A stretch of DNA of 64,000 nt, from NCBI RefSeq assembly GCF_000152965.1, contig NZ_CH902583.1, positions 2,066,754 through 2,130,753 on the forward strand, given 5' to 3'. This document shows positions 1 to 9,632 of this stretch, in pieces (the stretch's first letter is position 1; each line of letters starts with the position of its first letter). The stretch is from Roseobacter sp. MED193. GTDB taxonomy: Bacteria > Pseudomonadota > Alphaproteobacteria > Rhodobacterales > Rhodobacteraceae. The notes beneath the pieces are model-generated. The model saw only the letters and a list, made by a program, of their open reading frames with translations. It ran no database searches and was not told the DNA's origin. Position numbers and translations under genes: made by a program.

Positions 1-568
<568 letters not shown>

Positions 569-874
569 AAAAGCAATCGCTTGCTTATCCTTGACGTTCG
601 AACCTCTGCACATCTCCAATACTCAAGGCCACCTTTGGGGGCAGGCCTCTATGTCCACCCGGCTAAGGATTGGACACGTATCGGAAGTCATCTGTTTGAT
701 GTACACAGTTTTCATAAGAAAACAGTGAACCGTTCAAACAGTGAAGCTGACACTCTATCATCGCGCTACCGCTTCGCTACTTGAGCGCCGCAATATTACT
801 AAGAGCGTTGATATACAGACGTTGATCCATCGAAACGAACCAAACCGCCCACATATCTCTTCAGTTTTCATCAA

Positions 875-886
875 TGTCAAAGAGCT
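875..886 (-). promoter_or_regulatory. boxA-type rRNA antitermination element
   Basis: On the minus strand this reads AGCTCTTTGACA, close to the boxA consensus TGCTCTTTAACA bound by NusB/S10 in rRNA leaders. It lies about 310 bases before the 16S start and downstream of the presumed promoter, the expected position. Confidence 0.7.
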
Positions 887-1052
887 ACACCAAAAGGCCA
901 AAAATAAGACAGAGGCGCCAATTCCTTAGCGCTACCGCCTCACGACATCCTTCAGATGCCCCAGTCTCTCCTGAGCGTCTCAATCGTCTTTCCGATCCGT
1001 CCAGAGCCTCGCAACCCCCCGCCGTGCCGCGTCGCCGCTGCCGGTGAAGGGG

Positions 1053-1081
1053 GTTCTAAGCATAACTCAAATCACCCGCAA
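1053..1081 (-). promoter_or_regulatory. possible rRNA operon promoter
   Basis: The minus strand shows TTGCGG, a 17-base spacer and TAGAAC, followed by a C-rich discriminator as expected for stringently controlled rRNA promoters. The match to the sigma-70 consensus is only partial (3 of 6 and 4 of 6), so this is one candidate within the leader. Confidence 0.35.
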
Positions 1082-1349
1082 TACCTAAATTACAAAAATC
1101 ACACCTTTTTTGGAGAAACAGAAATAATCACCCAAAAACAAAGCGTTAAATGAAGCCTCCGCAGCGGCCAACCCCAAACATCCGCAAACCAAACCACCCA
1201 GAGCAATCCCGCAACAGCGCCCAAATCAACATCTAGCCCCTCACGCACCACAAACTACAACAAACCCAAACGACTCGCAGCAAATCCCAAAGCCATTCCA
1301 AAGAGATTCCCCCGTCCAGCCCTCAAAAATACCCCCGACAGACCCAAAA

Positions 1350-1949
1350 CTACCCAACAACACGAATACGACACAGCAAGAGAAACAGAACCACGCTCAG
1401 ATAGATTAAGGGCTCGATCTGAAACCCTTTCACCAGCATAACAAAATGCAGAGCCGCCAATAGTACTGCTGGGTAGGTCAACAGGTGCAGACGTCGCCAC
1501 CGTGCGGCTCCCAAGCGACGCAAAGACAGGTTGTTTGAGGTCAGGGCCAGGGGCAGCATAAGCGCAAAGCCAACCATGCCGATGGTGATATAGGGGCGTT
1601 TAATAATGTCATTGAAGACCTGCGACAGGATCTGAACATCCAGCAGCAGCCAGACCAAAAGATGCAGCGCTACATAGGTGAAGGCCAATACCCCAACAGA
1701 GCGGCGAAACTTTAGCAAGTTCAGCCCCAGGAACCGGCGCAGGGGGGTTACTGCCAAACCTAATATAAGCAACTGGAGTGCGGCCTCGCCCAGCGCGTGC
1801 TCCAGTGCTTTCACAGGGTCCGGCCCCAGACCACCAGTCAGACCGAGATAGAGCAGCCATCCCGGATACAGGTCGCCCAAAAGATAAAGCAACCATATAG
1901 GAACTTTGCGCAGGCCCTGGTTAAGTCTGTCTATCATCCTGTGCGTCAA
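1350..1949 (-). CDS. msrQ: MsrQ, heme-binding membrane subunit of the MsrPQ methionine sulfoxide reductase
   Basis: This 199-residue protein has the usual length and hydrophobic layout of MsrQ (YedZ), a b-type heme protein of the inner membrane. It passes electrons from the quinone pool or flavin donors to periplasmic MsrP. Several transmembrane segments are visible. Histidines that could hold heme occur in helices reading YVALHLLVW (about residue 93) and LHFVMLVKG (near residue 165), and the typical RRLHLLTYP turn precedes the latter. Its ATG overlaps the msrP stop as ATGA, so the two are translationally coupled. The downstream neighbour is the rRNA leader. Confidence is high for the family. 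Confidence 0.93.
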   Translation of the reverse strand: MTHRMIDRLNQGLRKVPIWLLYLLGDLYPGWLLYLGLTGGLGPDPVKALEHALGEAALQLLILGLAVTPLRRFLGLNLLKFRRSVGVLAFTYVALHLLVWLLLDVQILSQVFNDIIKRPYITIGMVGFALMLPLALTSNNLSLRRLGAARWRRLHLLTYPAVLLAALHFVMLVKGFQIEPLIYLSVVLFLLLCRIRVVG

Positions 1950-2857
1950 AAATTCTGCGCCAGATCCATTCCCTCATACATCGAGGCTACTTCGGCTTCG
2001 TAACCATTGAACATGAGGGTCTCCTGGCGGCTGGCAAACAGCCCGCTGCCAATGCGGCGTTCAGTAGCCTGGCTCCATCGAGGATGCGAGACCTCCGGGT
2101 TCACATTACTATAGAACCCATACTCCCGCGCATTTGCCATGTTCCAGCTTGTGGGGGGTTCTTCATCGGTCAGTGTGATCCGCACAATGGATTTGATCGA
2201 CTTAAAGCCATATTTCCATGGCACCACCAGGCGCAGTGGAGCGCCATTTTGGTTGGGAAGGTCTTTGCCAAAGATGCCAGTCGCCATCAGCGTCAGCGGA
2301 TGCATAGCCTCGTCCAGGCGCAGACCTTCTCGGTAGGGCCAATCTAGGACGCGATACGCAGTGCCGGGCATTTCCGAGGGGCGGTAAAGCGTTTCAAAAG
2401 CCACGTATTTTGCCTCAGCCTGCACGCCAGCCAGGGCCAACAGATCTGCCAGCTCAAACCCGGTCCAGGGCACAACCATCGACCAGGCCTCGACACATCG
2501 GAAGCGATAGATACGCTCCTCTAACGTCATCTCCCCCAGGATCTGCTGAAAATCATAGTCGCCGGGGCGTTCGACCATGCCGTCGATCTTGACGCTCCAG
2601 GGAGAGGTGGTGAGTTGCCCAGCATATTCAGCGGGATCGCCCTTGCCGGTGCCAAATTCATAGTAGTTGCAATAGGTGGTCACATCCTCCCAGGAGTTCG
2701 GTTCCAGCTCATCAGCCTGCGCCGCACCTGGCAAGGCCCCCATTCCAGCCAAACCCGCCATACCACCAAGCCCCGCCATGATCTGGCGGCGGTTCAAAAA
2801 GGCGGCTTTGGGCGTCACATCAGCGGCGGTCAGGGTATTGGTCCAGCGGCGAGCCAT
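1946..2857 (-). CDS. msrP: MsrP, periplasmic molybdopterin methionine sulfoxide reductase catalytic subunit
   Basis: This 303-residue enzyme reduces methionine sulfoxide in oxidised periplasmic proteins. The N-terminus has a twin-arginine signal (NRRQIMAGL at about 22-30, then a hydrophobic stretch ending AAQA), so it should be exported folded with its molybdenum cofactor. The molybdenum ligand is probably Cys121 in [10 protein letters not shown]. The family motifs [17 protein letters not shown] and FKSIKSIV follow. It lacks any extra domain and fits the usual length. It is the first gene of a two-gene operon with msrQ, which it overlaps by four bases. The 70-base gap upstream must hold the promoter. 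Confidence 0.95.
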   Translation of the reverse strand: MARRWTNTLTAADVTPKAAFLNRRQIMAGLGGMAGLAGMGALPGAAQADELEPNSWEDVTTYCNYYEFGTGKGDPAEYAGQLTTSPWSVKIDGMVERPGDYDFQQILGEMTLEERIYRFRCVEAWSMVVPWTGFELADLLALAGVQAEAKYVAFETLYRPSEMPGTAYRVLDWPYREGLRLDEAMHPLTLMATGIFGKDLPNQNGAPLRLVVPWKYGFKSIKSIVRITLTDEEPPTSWNMANAREYGFYSNVNPEVSHPRWSQATERRIGSGLFASRQETLMFNGYEAEVASMYEGMDLAQNF

Positions 2858-2927
2858 GGGCTTCTCCTAAGAATAACAGTTCCCATAGGCCTAGCGCAGC
2901 GCAGCCCCCAGGCCAAAACATATCCTG

Positions 2928-4418
2928 TCACGTCTGCGCGATGGCACTGTAACTTGGCATGATTTCATTCATCGGGCGGGAGTGTCCGTTCTCCTGCATG
3001 ATGCGCACATGGCGGCGGCGCAGCTTGCGCGGCTCGGTCACGCCAACGGAATGAGCGATGGTTTCAACCTCATGGATGATTTCGCTGGCGTAACGTGCCA
3101 CACGCTTGTCCTTATCCTCAACCACCAGGCCTTTTTGAAAACGGGGGTCATGGGTGGTAATGCCAGTGGGGCAGGTATTCTTGTTGCATTTGAGCGCCTG
3201 AATGCAGCCCAATGAAAACATGAAGCCACGCGCGGTGGTGACAAAATCTGCCCCTGCCGCCAGCGCCCAGGCCACATCACCGGGATTGACCAGTTTACCG
3301 CTGGAGATCAACCGGATCCGGTCCCGAAAGCCATATTCGTCGCGCAGGTTGCAAACCATAGGTAAGGCTTCGCGAACCGACATGCCCACCAGATCAATCA
3401 AGGGCATTGGCGCCGCTCCGGTGCCGCCTTCACCGCCATCAATGGTGATGAAATCCGGCGCCGCCTCAGGACGGGAAGCAATCACCATGAACATTTCCCG
3501 CATCACCGCCTCGGATCCCACCACAGTTTTGATGCCCACCGGTTTGCCCGTTACCTCCCGCACATGGGCGATCATGTTCAACAGGTCATCAAAGCTCTTC
3601 ATTTCAGGGTGCCGATTGGGCGAGATACTGGCCTCGCCCTCAGGAATGCCCCGAATAGCCGCGATCTCAGCACTGACCTTTTCAGCGGGAAGGATGCCGC
3701 CCTTGCCGGGCTTTGCCCCTTGTGACAGTTTCAACTCAAACATCCGCACCGTTGGATTAGCTGCGACCTCGCGCAGCTTGGCGTCGCTAAAACCACCTTC
3801 GGCATTGCGCACGCCATATTTTGCAGTGCCGATCTGAAAGACGATGTCACAACCGCCCTCCAGATGAAACGGGCTCAGACCACCCTCGCCCGTGTTCAGC
3901 CAGACACCAGCCTCACGGGCGCCTCGGCTGAGCGCCCGCACAGCAGGCTGTGACAGCGCGCCATAGCTCATGCCTGAGATATTGAAGAAGGAGGGCGCCA
4001 TATAGGGCACGCGCGCCTCTGCTCCGATGCACAGGGGCTCGGTGCTGGCATATTGATCGTTCAGCGGCGGGAAAGGCGCGTTTACAAAAATGGGCGTACC
4101 GGGCACCGAAATATTGCGCGTCGAGCCAAAAGCCACAGTATTGCCTGCACCTTCGGCGGCACGGCCAACCCATTCACGCTGAGCGCGGTTAAAGGGCAGC
4201 TCCTCGCGGTCCATGGCAAAGAAATACTGGCGAAAAAACTCCCCCATGGTGCTGAATAAATGGCGGAAACGGCCAACAACTGGATAGTTCCTGCGGATGG
4301 CATCATGGGTCTGCAAGCGGTCCACCACAAACAGCAGCACCCCCACCAACACCAGTGCGCCCAGAAAGAAAACAAACCCAAGTGCGAGAAATTCTATAGC
4401 TTTTGCCGCAAAACCCAT
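2928..4418 (-). CDS. membrane-anchored FMN-binding glutamate synthase family protein
   Basis: The 496-residue product belongs to the glutamate synthase domain 2 family (the FMN and 3Fe-4S half of GltB). It has neither the glutaminase domain nor the C-terminal beta-helix of true glutamate synthase. A hydrophobic segment at about residues 7-34 should anchor it in the membrane. Visible motifs are ISPNRHPEM, the FMN-site run DGGEGGTGAAP, and the cluster-binding motif CIQALKCNKNTCPTG. The upstream in-frame start at 4544 would run into the divergent gene; ATG at 4418 has AGGAAA about eight bases ahead. The substrate is unknown; stand-alone members are often annotated as glutamate synthase without proof. 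Confidence 0.85.
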   Translation of the reverse strand: MGFAAKAIEFLALGFVFFLGALVLVGVLLFVVDRLQTHDAIRRNYPVVGRFRHLFSTMGEFFRQYFFAMDREELPFNRAQREWVGRAAEGAGNTVAFGSTRNISVPGTPIFVNAPFPPLNDQYASTEPLCIGAEARVPYMAPSFFNISGMSYGALSQPAVRALSRGAREAGVWLNTGEGGLSPFHLEGGCDIVFQIGTAKYGVRNAEGGFSDAKLREVAANPTVRMFELKLSQGAKPGKGGILPAEKVSAEIAAIRGIPEGEASISPNRHPEMKSFDDLLNMIAHVREVTGKPVGIKTVVGSEAVMREMFMVIASRPEAAPDFITIDGGEGGTGAAPMPLIDLVGMSVREALPMVCNLRDEYGFRDRIRLISSGKLVNPGDVAWALAAGADFVTTARGFMFSLGCIQALKCNKNTCPTGITTHDPRFQKGLVVEDKDKRVARYASEIIHEVETIAHSVGVTEPRKLRRRHVRIMQENGHSRPMNEIMPSYSAIAQT

Positions 4419-4468
4419 GCAAAATTTCCTATATATAAAACCTACAGGTGGCCCGGTGCTGCCTGTAT

Positions 4469-4492
4469 CTATCCCCAAAATGAAGGGGATAG
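4469..4492. promoter_or_regulatory. perfect inverted repeat in a divergent promoter region
   Basis: CTATCCCC and GGGGATAG are exact reverse complements separated by eight bases. The repeat lies between the divergent start codons at 4418 and 4536. It is not followed by a T-run on either strand, so it is more likely an operator or a 5'-leader hairpin of the DUF302 gene than a terminator. Confidence 0.4.
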
Positions 4493-4535
4493 ATTGATTG
4501 AGCAAGTCACCGCAGATCACATTGGGAGAATCCAG

Positions 4536-4982
4536 ATGAAACATTTTACCGCCGCTATTGCCCTGGGCACGCTGCTTTTGGCCCCAGCCTTTGCGCAGGC
4601 TCAGGACATGGTCAGCTATTCAACCGATCTGGACTACGCTGATGTCACCTTTGGCCTGGAAAGCGCGATCACCGATCGCGGCTTTGTGGTGGATCATATC
4701 AGCCATGTGGGCGAAATGCTGGAGCGCACCCGCGCCGATGTGGGTTCTGACGTGGTGCTGTTTCAGCAGGCCGATGTCTACTCTTTCTGTTCTGCCAAAC
4801 TGTCGCGGCAGGTGATGGAGGCCGATCCAATGAATATCACCTTCTGCCCCTATGACATCTTTGTCGCCCAACGTCCCGGCGAAGACACTGTCACCATCGG
4901 CTTCCGCAGTTTCCCAAAGGGAGATATGCAGATCATCCAAACCCTTCTGGATGAGATCGTAAAAGAAGCCATCGAAGAGTAG
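4536..4982 (+). CDS. exported DUF302 family protein
   Basis: The 148-residue product has a clean Sec signal peptide (MKHFTAAIALGTLLLAPAFA, cleavage after AQA near residue 23). A DUF302 domain follows, with the typical pattern of DVVLFQQADVYSFCSAKLSR and MNITFCPYDIFV. DUF302 proteins are small alpha/beta folds of unknown function; those with a signal peptide would act in the periplasm. Two cysteines (in YSFCSA and ITFCPY) could be redox active or bind metal. The start is fixed by GGGAGAA six bases ahead of the ATG. It is divergent from the FMN protein and ends in front of a strong hairpin. Confidence 0.85.
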   Translation: MKHFTAAIALGTLLLAPAFAQAQDMVSYSTDLDYADVTFGLESAITDRGFVVDHISHVGEMLERTRADVGSDVVLFQQADVYSFCSAKLSRQVMEADPMNITFCPYDIFVAQRPGEDTVTIGFRSFPKGDMQIIQTLLDEIVKEAIEE

Positions 4983-5013
4983 ACAAGCCACCTGGAAACG
5001 GCGATTTCACATA

Positions 5014-5043
5014 ACAAAGCCCGCCGAAATTGGCGGGCTTTGT
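5014..5043. terminator. terminator between convergent DUF302 gene and clpB
   Basis: ACAAAGCCCGCC and GGCGGGCTTTGT form a perfect 12-bp stem with a six-base loop just after the DUF302 stop and before the clpB stop on the other strand. The A/T ends of the stem give a short T-stretch in both directions, so it may serve both genes. Confidence 0.85.
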
Positions 5044-5076
5044 CCTATTGTTTTCGGGTGAGACTGATCACTCAGA

Positions 5077-7695
5077 TCAATGCACCACAGCATCATCCGG
5101 CTTTGGCCGATCTGTTGTGCCCAGACGGTCACCAATGATCAGCCCCTCACTCCCGGCAGAGACCGGAACGGTATCGCCGTCCTTGACTTCACCGCTCAGC
5201 AACAGCTCGGCCAGCGCATTCTGCAGGGCCCGCTGGATCACCCGTTTCAGCGGACGCGCGCCAAAGACCGGATCATAGCCTTCATCCGCCAGCCAGGTCT
5301 TGGCACCCTCATCCAGCGACAGGGTGATCTTGCGCGCGGCCAGGCGTTTGGCCAGGCGGGCAATCTGGATATCAACGATGCCATCCATGTCCTTGCGCGC
5401 CAGCCGGTCAAAGATGATGGTTTCATCCAACCGGTTGAGGAACTCTGGCCGGAAATGAGCCCGCACCGCATCCATCACATCGCGCTTGGCATCCGAGGCA
5501 TCGGCGCCTTCGGGCAGTTGGCTCAGCGCCTGCGCGCCGAGGTTGGAGGTCAGGATGATCAGCGTCTGCTTGAAATCAACCGTGCGCCCCTGACCATCAG
5601 TGAGCATACCGTCGTCCAGCACCTGCAAGAGCACGTTGAAGACATCCGGATGCGCCTTTTCCACCTCGTCGAACAGCACCACCTGATAGGGACGCCGCCG
5701 CACCGCTTCAGTCAGGGCCCCGCCCTCATCATAGCCAACATAGCCGGGAGGCGCCCCGATCAGGCGGGCAACGCTGTGCTTCTCCATGTATTCCGACATG
5801 TCGATGCGCACCATGGCATTGTCATCGTCAAACAGAAAGTTCGCGACAGCCTTGGTCAGCTCGGTTTTACCCACACCGGTTGGCCCGAGGAACAGGAAGG
5901 AGCCCAGCGGGCGGTTCTCATCGTTTAGCCCAGCGCGCGCACGGCGCACTGCATTGGCCACCGCCGTCACCGGCGCGTTCTGTCCAATGACGCGGGAGTG
6001 CAGCTCATCTTCCATGCGCAACAGCTTTTCACGCTCGCCTTCCAGCATCTTGGAGGTCGGAATCCCGGTCCAGCGCTCGACCACCCCTGCGATCTGTTCG
6101 GGGCGCACGGCTTCTTCCACCATCACGCCCTGCTCTTCGCGGCTCTCAGCATCGGCCAACTGTTTTTCCAGGTTCGGAATGACGCCATAGGAGAGCTCCC
6201 CGGCGCGGGCCAGGTTCGATTCCCGTTTGGCAATCTCCAGATCGGCGCGGGCACGGTCCAGCTGCTCCTTGATGTCTCGGGCACCAGCCAGCTTGTCCCG
6301 TTCGGCCTGCCACTGGGCCGTCATCTCAGAGGATTGCTCTTGCAGATCCGACAACTCCTTTTGCAGCGTTTCAAGACGATCCTTGGAGGCCGCATCCTCT
6401 TCTACCTTCAGCGCCTCTTCTTCAATCTGCATCTGCAGGATCTGTCGGTCGAGCGCATCCAGCTCTTCTGGTTTACTATCCACCTGCATCCGCAACCGGC
6501 TGGCGGCTTCATCCACCAGGTCGATGGCCTTATCTGGCAGGAAACGGTCAGTGATATAGCGGTTCGACAGGGTGGCCGCCGCGACCAGGGCCGCATCCGC
6601 AATCCGTACCCCGTGGTGCAGCTCATATTTTTCCTTGATGCCGCGCAGGATCGACACGGTGTCTTCCACCGTGGGTTCCTGCACCACAACAGGCTGGAAG
6701 CGACGGGCCAGAGCCGCGTCTTTTTCCACGTATTTGCGGTATTCATCCAGGGTGGTTGCACCGATACAGTGCAGCTCCCCCCTTGCCAGCGCCGGCTTGA
6801 TCAGATTGGCCGCGTCCATGGCACCGTCAGATTTACCCGCCCCAACAAGGGTGTGCATCTCATCAATAAACAAGATGATTTCACCAGCCGCCTCTGTCAC
6901 CTCGGTCAGAACCGCCTTGAGGCGTTCCTCAAATTCACCGCGATACTTTGCCCCGGCGATCAGCGCACCCATGTCCAGCGACAAGAGCTGCTTGTCACGC
7001 AGGCTCTCGGGCACATCGCCATTGACGATACGCAGCGCCATGCCCTCCGCGATGGCGGTCTTACCAACGCCAGGTTCGCCAATCAGAACCGGATTATTCT
7101 TGGTCCGGCGGCTCAGCACCTGCATGGCGCGGCGGATTTCTTCGTCCCGGCCAATAATAGGATCGATTTTGCCTTCGCGGGCCGCCTCGGTCAGGTCGCG
7201 GGCGTATTTCTTCAGCGCGTCATAGCCCTCCTCAGCGGTGGCACTGTCTGCTGTGCGCCCCTTGCGGATGTCATTGATCGCTTCGTTCAGCTTTTGCGCG
7301 GAAACATCGCCAGCGCTCAGCGCCTCCTTGGCTTTGGATTTTACCATGCACAGCGCCATCAGCACCCGCTCGACGGGCACAAAGCTATCGCCAGCCTTTT
7401 CGGCAATCTTGCTAGCCTCATCCAGAACCTTGGCAGTCTGGCCATCCAAATAGACCTGCGCGGCATCACCGCTGACCTTGGGCAATTTGCCCACAGCCGC
7501 ATCCACGGCTTCAACCACACGGGCGGCATTGCCACCCGATTTACCGATCAGATTGCTGGCCAACCCCTGATCGTCATCCATCAATGCTTTGAGAAGATGC
7601 TCCGGCATCATCCGCTGATGCTCTTCACGCATCGCAATAGTCTGCGCCGCCTGCACGAAACCCCGTGCGCGCTCAGTGAACTTGTTCAAGTCCAT
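5077..7695 (-). CDS. clpB: ClpB protein disaggregase
   Basis: This is the 872-residue AAA+ chaperone that, with DnaK, pulls proteins out of aggregates after heat stress. The order is complete. There is an N-terminal Clp repeat domain (about 1-145), then a first ATPase with Walker [10 protein letters not shown] (about residue 205) and Walker [10 protein letters not shown]. The coiled-coil M domain (about 400-520) is rich in Glu, Gln and Lys. The second ATPase has GPTGVGKTE (about 600) and [14 protein letters not shown] at 7695 has an excellent AGGAGAG six bases ahead; the in-frame TTG further upstream overlaps this ribosome site and is rejected. A sigma-32-type promoter lies upstream. Confidence 0.98.
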   Translation of the reverse strand: MDLNKFTERARGFVQAAQTIAMREEHQRMMPEHLLKALMDDDQGLASNLIGKSGGNAARVVEAVDAAVGKLPKVSGDAAQVYLDGQTAKVLDEASKIAEKAGDSFVPVERVLMALCMVKSKAKEALSAGDVSAQKLNEAINDIRKGRTADSATAEEGYDALKKYARDLTEAAREGKIDPIIGRDEEIRRAMQVLSRRTKNNPVLIGEPGVGKTAIAEGMALRIVNGDVPESLRDKQLLSLDMGALIAGAKYRGEFEERLKAVLTEVTEAAGEIILFIDEMHTLVGAGKSDGAMDAANLIKPALARGELHCIGATTLDEYRKYVEKDAALARRFQPVVVQEPTVEDTVSILRGIKEKYELHHGVRIADAALVAAATLSNRYITDRFLPDKAIDLVDEAASRLRMQVDSKPEELDALDRQILQMQIEEEALKVEEDAASKDRLETLQKELSDLQEQSSEMTAQWQAERDKLAGARDIKEQLDRARADLEIAKRESNLARAGELSYGVIPNLEKQLADAESREEQGVMVEEAVRPEQIAGVVERWTGIPTSKMLEGEREKLLRMEDELHSRVIGQNAPVTAVANAVRRARAGLNDENRPLGSFLFLGPTGVGKTELTKAVANFLFDDDNAMVRIDMSEYMEKHSVARLIGAPPGYVGYDEGGALTEAVRRRPYQVVLFDEVEKAHPDVFNVLLQVLDDGMLTDGQGRTVDFKQTLIILTSNLGAQALSQLPEGADASDAKRDVMDAVRAHFRPEFLNRLDETIIFDRLARKDMDGIVDIQIARLAKRLAARKITLSLDEGAKTWLADEGYDPVFGARPLKRVIQRALQNALAELLLSGEVKDGDTVPVSAGSEGLIIGDRLGTTDRPKPDDAVVH

Positions 7696-7775
7696 GTCTC
7701 TCTCCTTTTTCAAGCGCCCGGATAAATGTGGCGGTGCCCGCTATGCGGCACACCCCGGTCCGGGCCTCACAGATC

Positions 7776-7804
7776 AATTTGGGAGGTCTTGTCGCCTCTT
7801 CAAG
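7776..7804 (-). promoter_or_regulatory. RpoH (sigma-32) type promoter of clpB
   Basis: The minus strand reads CTTGAA, 15 bases, then CCCAAATT, close to the heat-shock consensus CTTGAAA N11-16 CCCCATNT. It sits about 80 bases before the clpB start, the position expected for a heat-shock promoter. Confidence 0.6.
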
Positions 7805-7944
7805 ATCATCCTGTGGCAAAATTCCTGAAAATTCCCTGATATGGCTCAATACTGAAGCCGATTTTTGGGGATTTGGGCTTTCTTCAGAGCCGCCCGCACA
7901 GTAGGAAAGCGCCATTCCCTCAGCCCTGAAACCGGAGATAGACC

Positions 7945-8652
7945 ATGACCCAGACCACAGCCGACGACCGCCTGATTGTTGCCATGGATGTTCCGGATGC
8001 GCTTGCCGGGCTGAAGCTGGCGGAGCAGCTGGGTGATGCCGTGTCGTTCTATAAAATCGGCCTTGGCATGCTCACCGGTGGCGGGCTGGCGCTGGCCAAT
8101 GAGATGAAGCAGGAACTGGGCAAACGGATCTTTCTCGATATGAAGCTGTTTGATATCGGCGCAACGGTGGAAAAGGCGGTGCGCGGTCTGTCACAGTTTG
8201 ATCTGGACTTCCTCACCGTCCATGGCGACCCCTATGTGGTGCGCGCCGCCAAAGAGGGGGCTTCGGGCAAAGAAATGAAGATCCTTGCCGTTACCATCCT
8301 TACCTCGCTGGATCGTGCCGATCTGGATAGCGCCCTAATCAAACCCGGTGAGATCCGTGATCTGGTGCAAGAACGCGCTGGTAAGGCCTTTACTGCCGGC
8401 GCTGACGGGGTGATCGCCAGCCCACAGGAGGCCGCGCTGATCCGCGCCCTACCCGAGGCGGCAGGCAAGCTGATTGTCACCCCAGGGGTGCGCCCAACTG
8501 GAGCAGCGCTGGGAGATCAAAAGCGGGTGGCGACGCCCGCCTCTGCGGTTCAAGAAGGCGCAGATCACATCGTTGTGGGACGTCCCGTCTGGCAGGCCAC
8601 AGATCCTCGTGCCGCTGCCCTGGCGATCGTGGACGAATTGCGCTCGGCCTGA
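7945..8652 (+). CDS. pyrF: orotidine 5'-phosphate decarboxylase
   Basis: This 235-residue TIM-barrel enzyme makes UMP from OMP, the last step of de novo pyrimidine synthesis in the cytoplasm. The N-terminal LIVAMDVPD strand, the catalytic DMKLFDIGATV motif (Lys-Asp array), FLTVHGD and the phosphate-binding TPGVRP and HIVVGRPVW segments are all present. Length is normal. GGAGATAG lies just ahead of the ATG. It is divergent from clpB and stands alone in the pyrimidine pathway here. Downstream is a long stretch without genes. Confidence 0.97.
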   Translation: MTQTTADDRLIVAMDVPDALAGLKLAEQLGDAVSFYKIGLGMLTGGGLALANEMKQELGKRIFLDMKLFDIGATVEKAVRGLSQFDLDFLTVHGDPYVVRAAKEGASGKEMKILAVTILTSLDRADLDSALIKPGEIRDLVQERAGKAFTAGADGVIASPQEAALIRALPEAAGKLIVTPGVRPTGAALGDQKRVATPASAVQEGADHIVVGRPVWQATDPRAAALAIVDELRSA

Positions 8653-8893
8653 CAATGAGACGCTGGACCAGGCGCGTATATTTTTTGACTATCAGCGCAT
8701 CTTTTCGTCAGAGTTCAGCCTATACCTTGTGCGTCAGGTCGGTTTGGAGGCGCCAAAATTCGCGCTTCCGGACATCGGTGCCTAAATATGCATCAAAAAA
8801 TAAACTTCCGATGCTCTTCCCCTAATGGGACATTCTGACTCCACCCCAACAAGATTACCCTACGTCAACCTGATGTATTCAGGCGAGAAATTC

Positions 8894-9089
8894 GGCACAG
8901 CCCTTAAACTGTGCCAAATTGTCCCGTGACGGGAATGCCACATCTAGGGGTAGGGCGCCCAGTCAGACACCAGATGAGATTTGCGAAACCCCCGATGATA
9001 GGCGATTCTGTTTGTGAGACACTCCCCTGACGGGCTCCTCTTCCTGAGGCTCGTCTCCCTGCCCCCGCCTCAGAGCGGGGGAGTTTTTT
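8894..9089 (+). ncRNA. candidate small RNA with its own terminator
   Basis: The plus strand holds a series of hairpins ending in a textbook terminator and no reading frame. One hairpin (stem GACGGGCT / GGCTCGTC, 9029-9055) shows a pyrimidine-rich loop around CCTCTTCCT, resembling anti-Shine-Dalgarno loops of alphaproteobacterial small RNAs. The 5' end is a guess, since I see no good promoter. It could instead be a long pyrF 3' UTR or a small RNA processed from it. Confidence 0.3.
9062..9089 (+). terminator. strong rho-independent terminator
   Basis: CCCCCGC and GCGGGGG form a 7-bp GC stem with a six-base loop, followed after AG by six T residues. The minus strand has no T-run after the hairpin, so it acts on plus-strand transcripts only. 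Confidence 0.88.
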
Positions 9090-9137
9090 CCCAAAAAAGC
9101 CGCTCAACAAAGATCCTCGCGAGAGCGTACATCTGCC

Positions 9138-9542
9138 TCAGCGACCAAGATAGCTGAGCAATTGCTCCGCAAAATGAGGCACCGCCAGCGTATTTCGGCA
9201 ATAGTCTTGCGGGTCCATCAAACGCCAGCATTGGCCCTCAGACCCGAGGCGCACCTGTTTTACCAATTCTTCTGACTGATGGCTGACGAAAAACCAAACC
9301 TTGCCCCGTGGGCGTTGATAACTTTTGGACCAGGTCAGATCTGATATCGGGATCGACAGGCTCACCTCTTCCAGGGTTTCCCGCAAAACACAGGCCTCTG
9401 GGCTTTCCTCTCCTTCGCGGCCACCACCCGGCAAGTCCCAATAGCCCGGATAAGGAATATCCGGTTTGTCATCTCGTTTGATAACCAAGAGCTCCTGCCC
9501 AAGAAACAGGGCTAGCTTTGCGCCAGAAAAAGACATGTTCAT
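9138..9542 (-). CDS. Nudix hydrolase
   Basis: The 134-residue product has a Nudix box starting at the second glycine of LPGGGREGEE and running through SPEACVLRETLEEVS. It contains the metal-binding RE and EE residues, but the usual glycine near the end of the box is serine. Such enzymes hydrolyse nucleoside diphosphates linked to another group; the substrate is not predictable. DDKPDIPYPGYWDLPGG before the box is typical of this type. Longer in-frame starts would extend into dinB, so I place the start at ATG 9542 (9536 is also possible); neither has a clear ribosome site. It is divergent from dinB, 90 bases apart. Confidence 0.85.
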   Translation of the reverse strand: MNMSFSGAKLALFLGQELLVIKRDDKPDIPYPGYWDLPGGGREGEESPEACVLRETLEEVSLSIPISDLTWSKSYQRPRGKVWFFVSHQSEELVKQVRLGSEGQCWRLMDPQDYCRNTLAVPHFAEQLLSYLGR

Positions 9543-9632
9543 CGCTTGAAAACTGATAGACTCAAAGACAAGTCGAGACTGCGGCGGTAAACACAGCATC
9601 GCCCTGCACAGAGATAGAGCCCCCACAGCGCC

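Larger units (their letters stand above)
569..1349. other. rRNA operon leader and upstream region, no gene
   Basis: About 780 bases separate the 16S gene from msrQ. The short open frames here have no recognisable protein features and lie in the rRNA leader, so I do not call genes. Reading the minus strand, the part nearest the 16S holds a boxA-like element and a hairpin with arms at 936-941 and 912-917. Further upstream is a possible promoter near 1053-1081. The stretch 1085-1340 is A/C rich on the plus strand and shows nothing else I can assign. Confidence 0.8.
8653..9137. other. 485-base intergenic region between pyrF and the Nudix gene
   Basis: No convincing protein gene is present. A 56-codon frame starting at 8655 has no ribosome site and an Arg-rich composition typical of noncoding sequence. 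The right part holds a perfect 7-bp hairpin (8894-8915), a second hairpin (about 9029-9055) and a strong plus-strand terminator (9062-9089) some 410 bases beyond the pyrF stop. This points to a separate transcript. Confidence 0.6.

Noticed and set aside
763-938. Ten-base direct repeat GCGCTACCGC at 763 and 929
   Set aside because: Short and within the rRNA leader; probably part of leader folding, not a mobile or regulatory repeat.
4419-4544. N-terminal extension of the FMN glutamate synthase-like protein
   Set aside because: It would overlap the divergent DUF302 start and has no ribosome site, whereas ATG 4418 does.
5080-7725. Long plus-strand frames opposite clpB (up to 575 codons)
   Set aside because: They are antisense shadows created by the strong codon bias of clpB and carry no protein features.
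8655-8825. 56-codon frame right after pyrF
   Set aside because: No ribosome site, Arg/Ser-rich random composition and no family pattern.
9537-9551. GTTC-N7-GAAA as an SOS box for dinB
   Set aside because: The second half does not match GTTC, so it is too weak to call.
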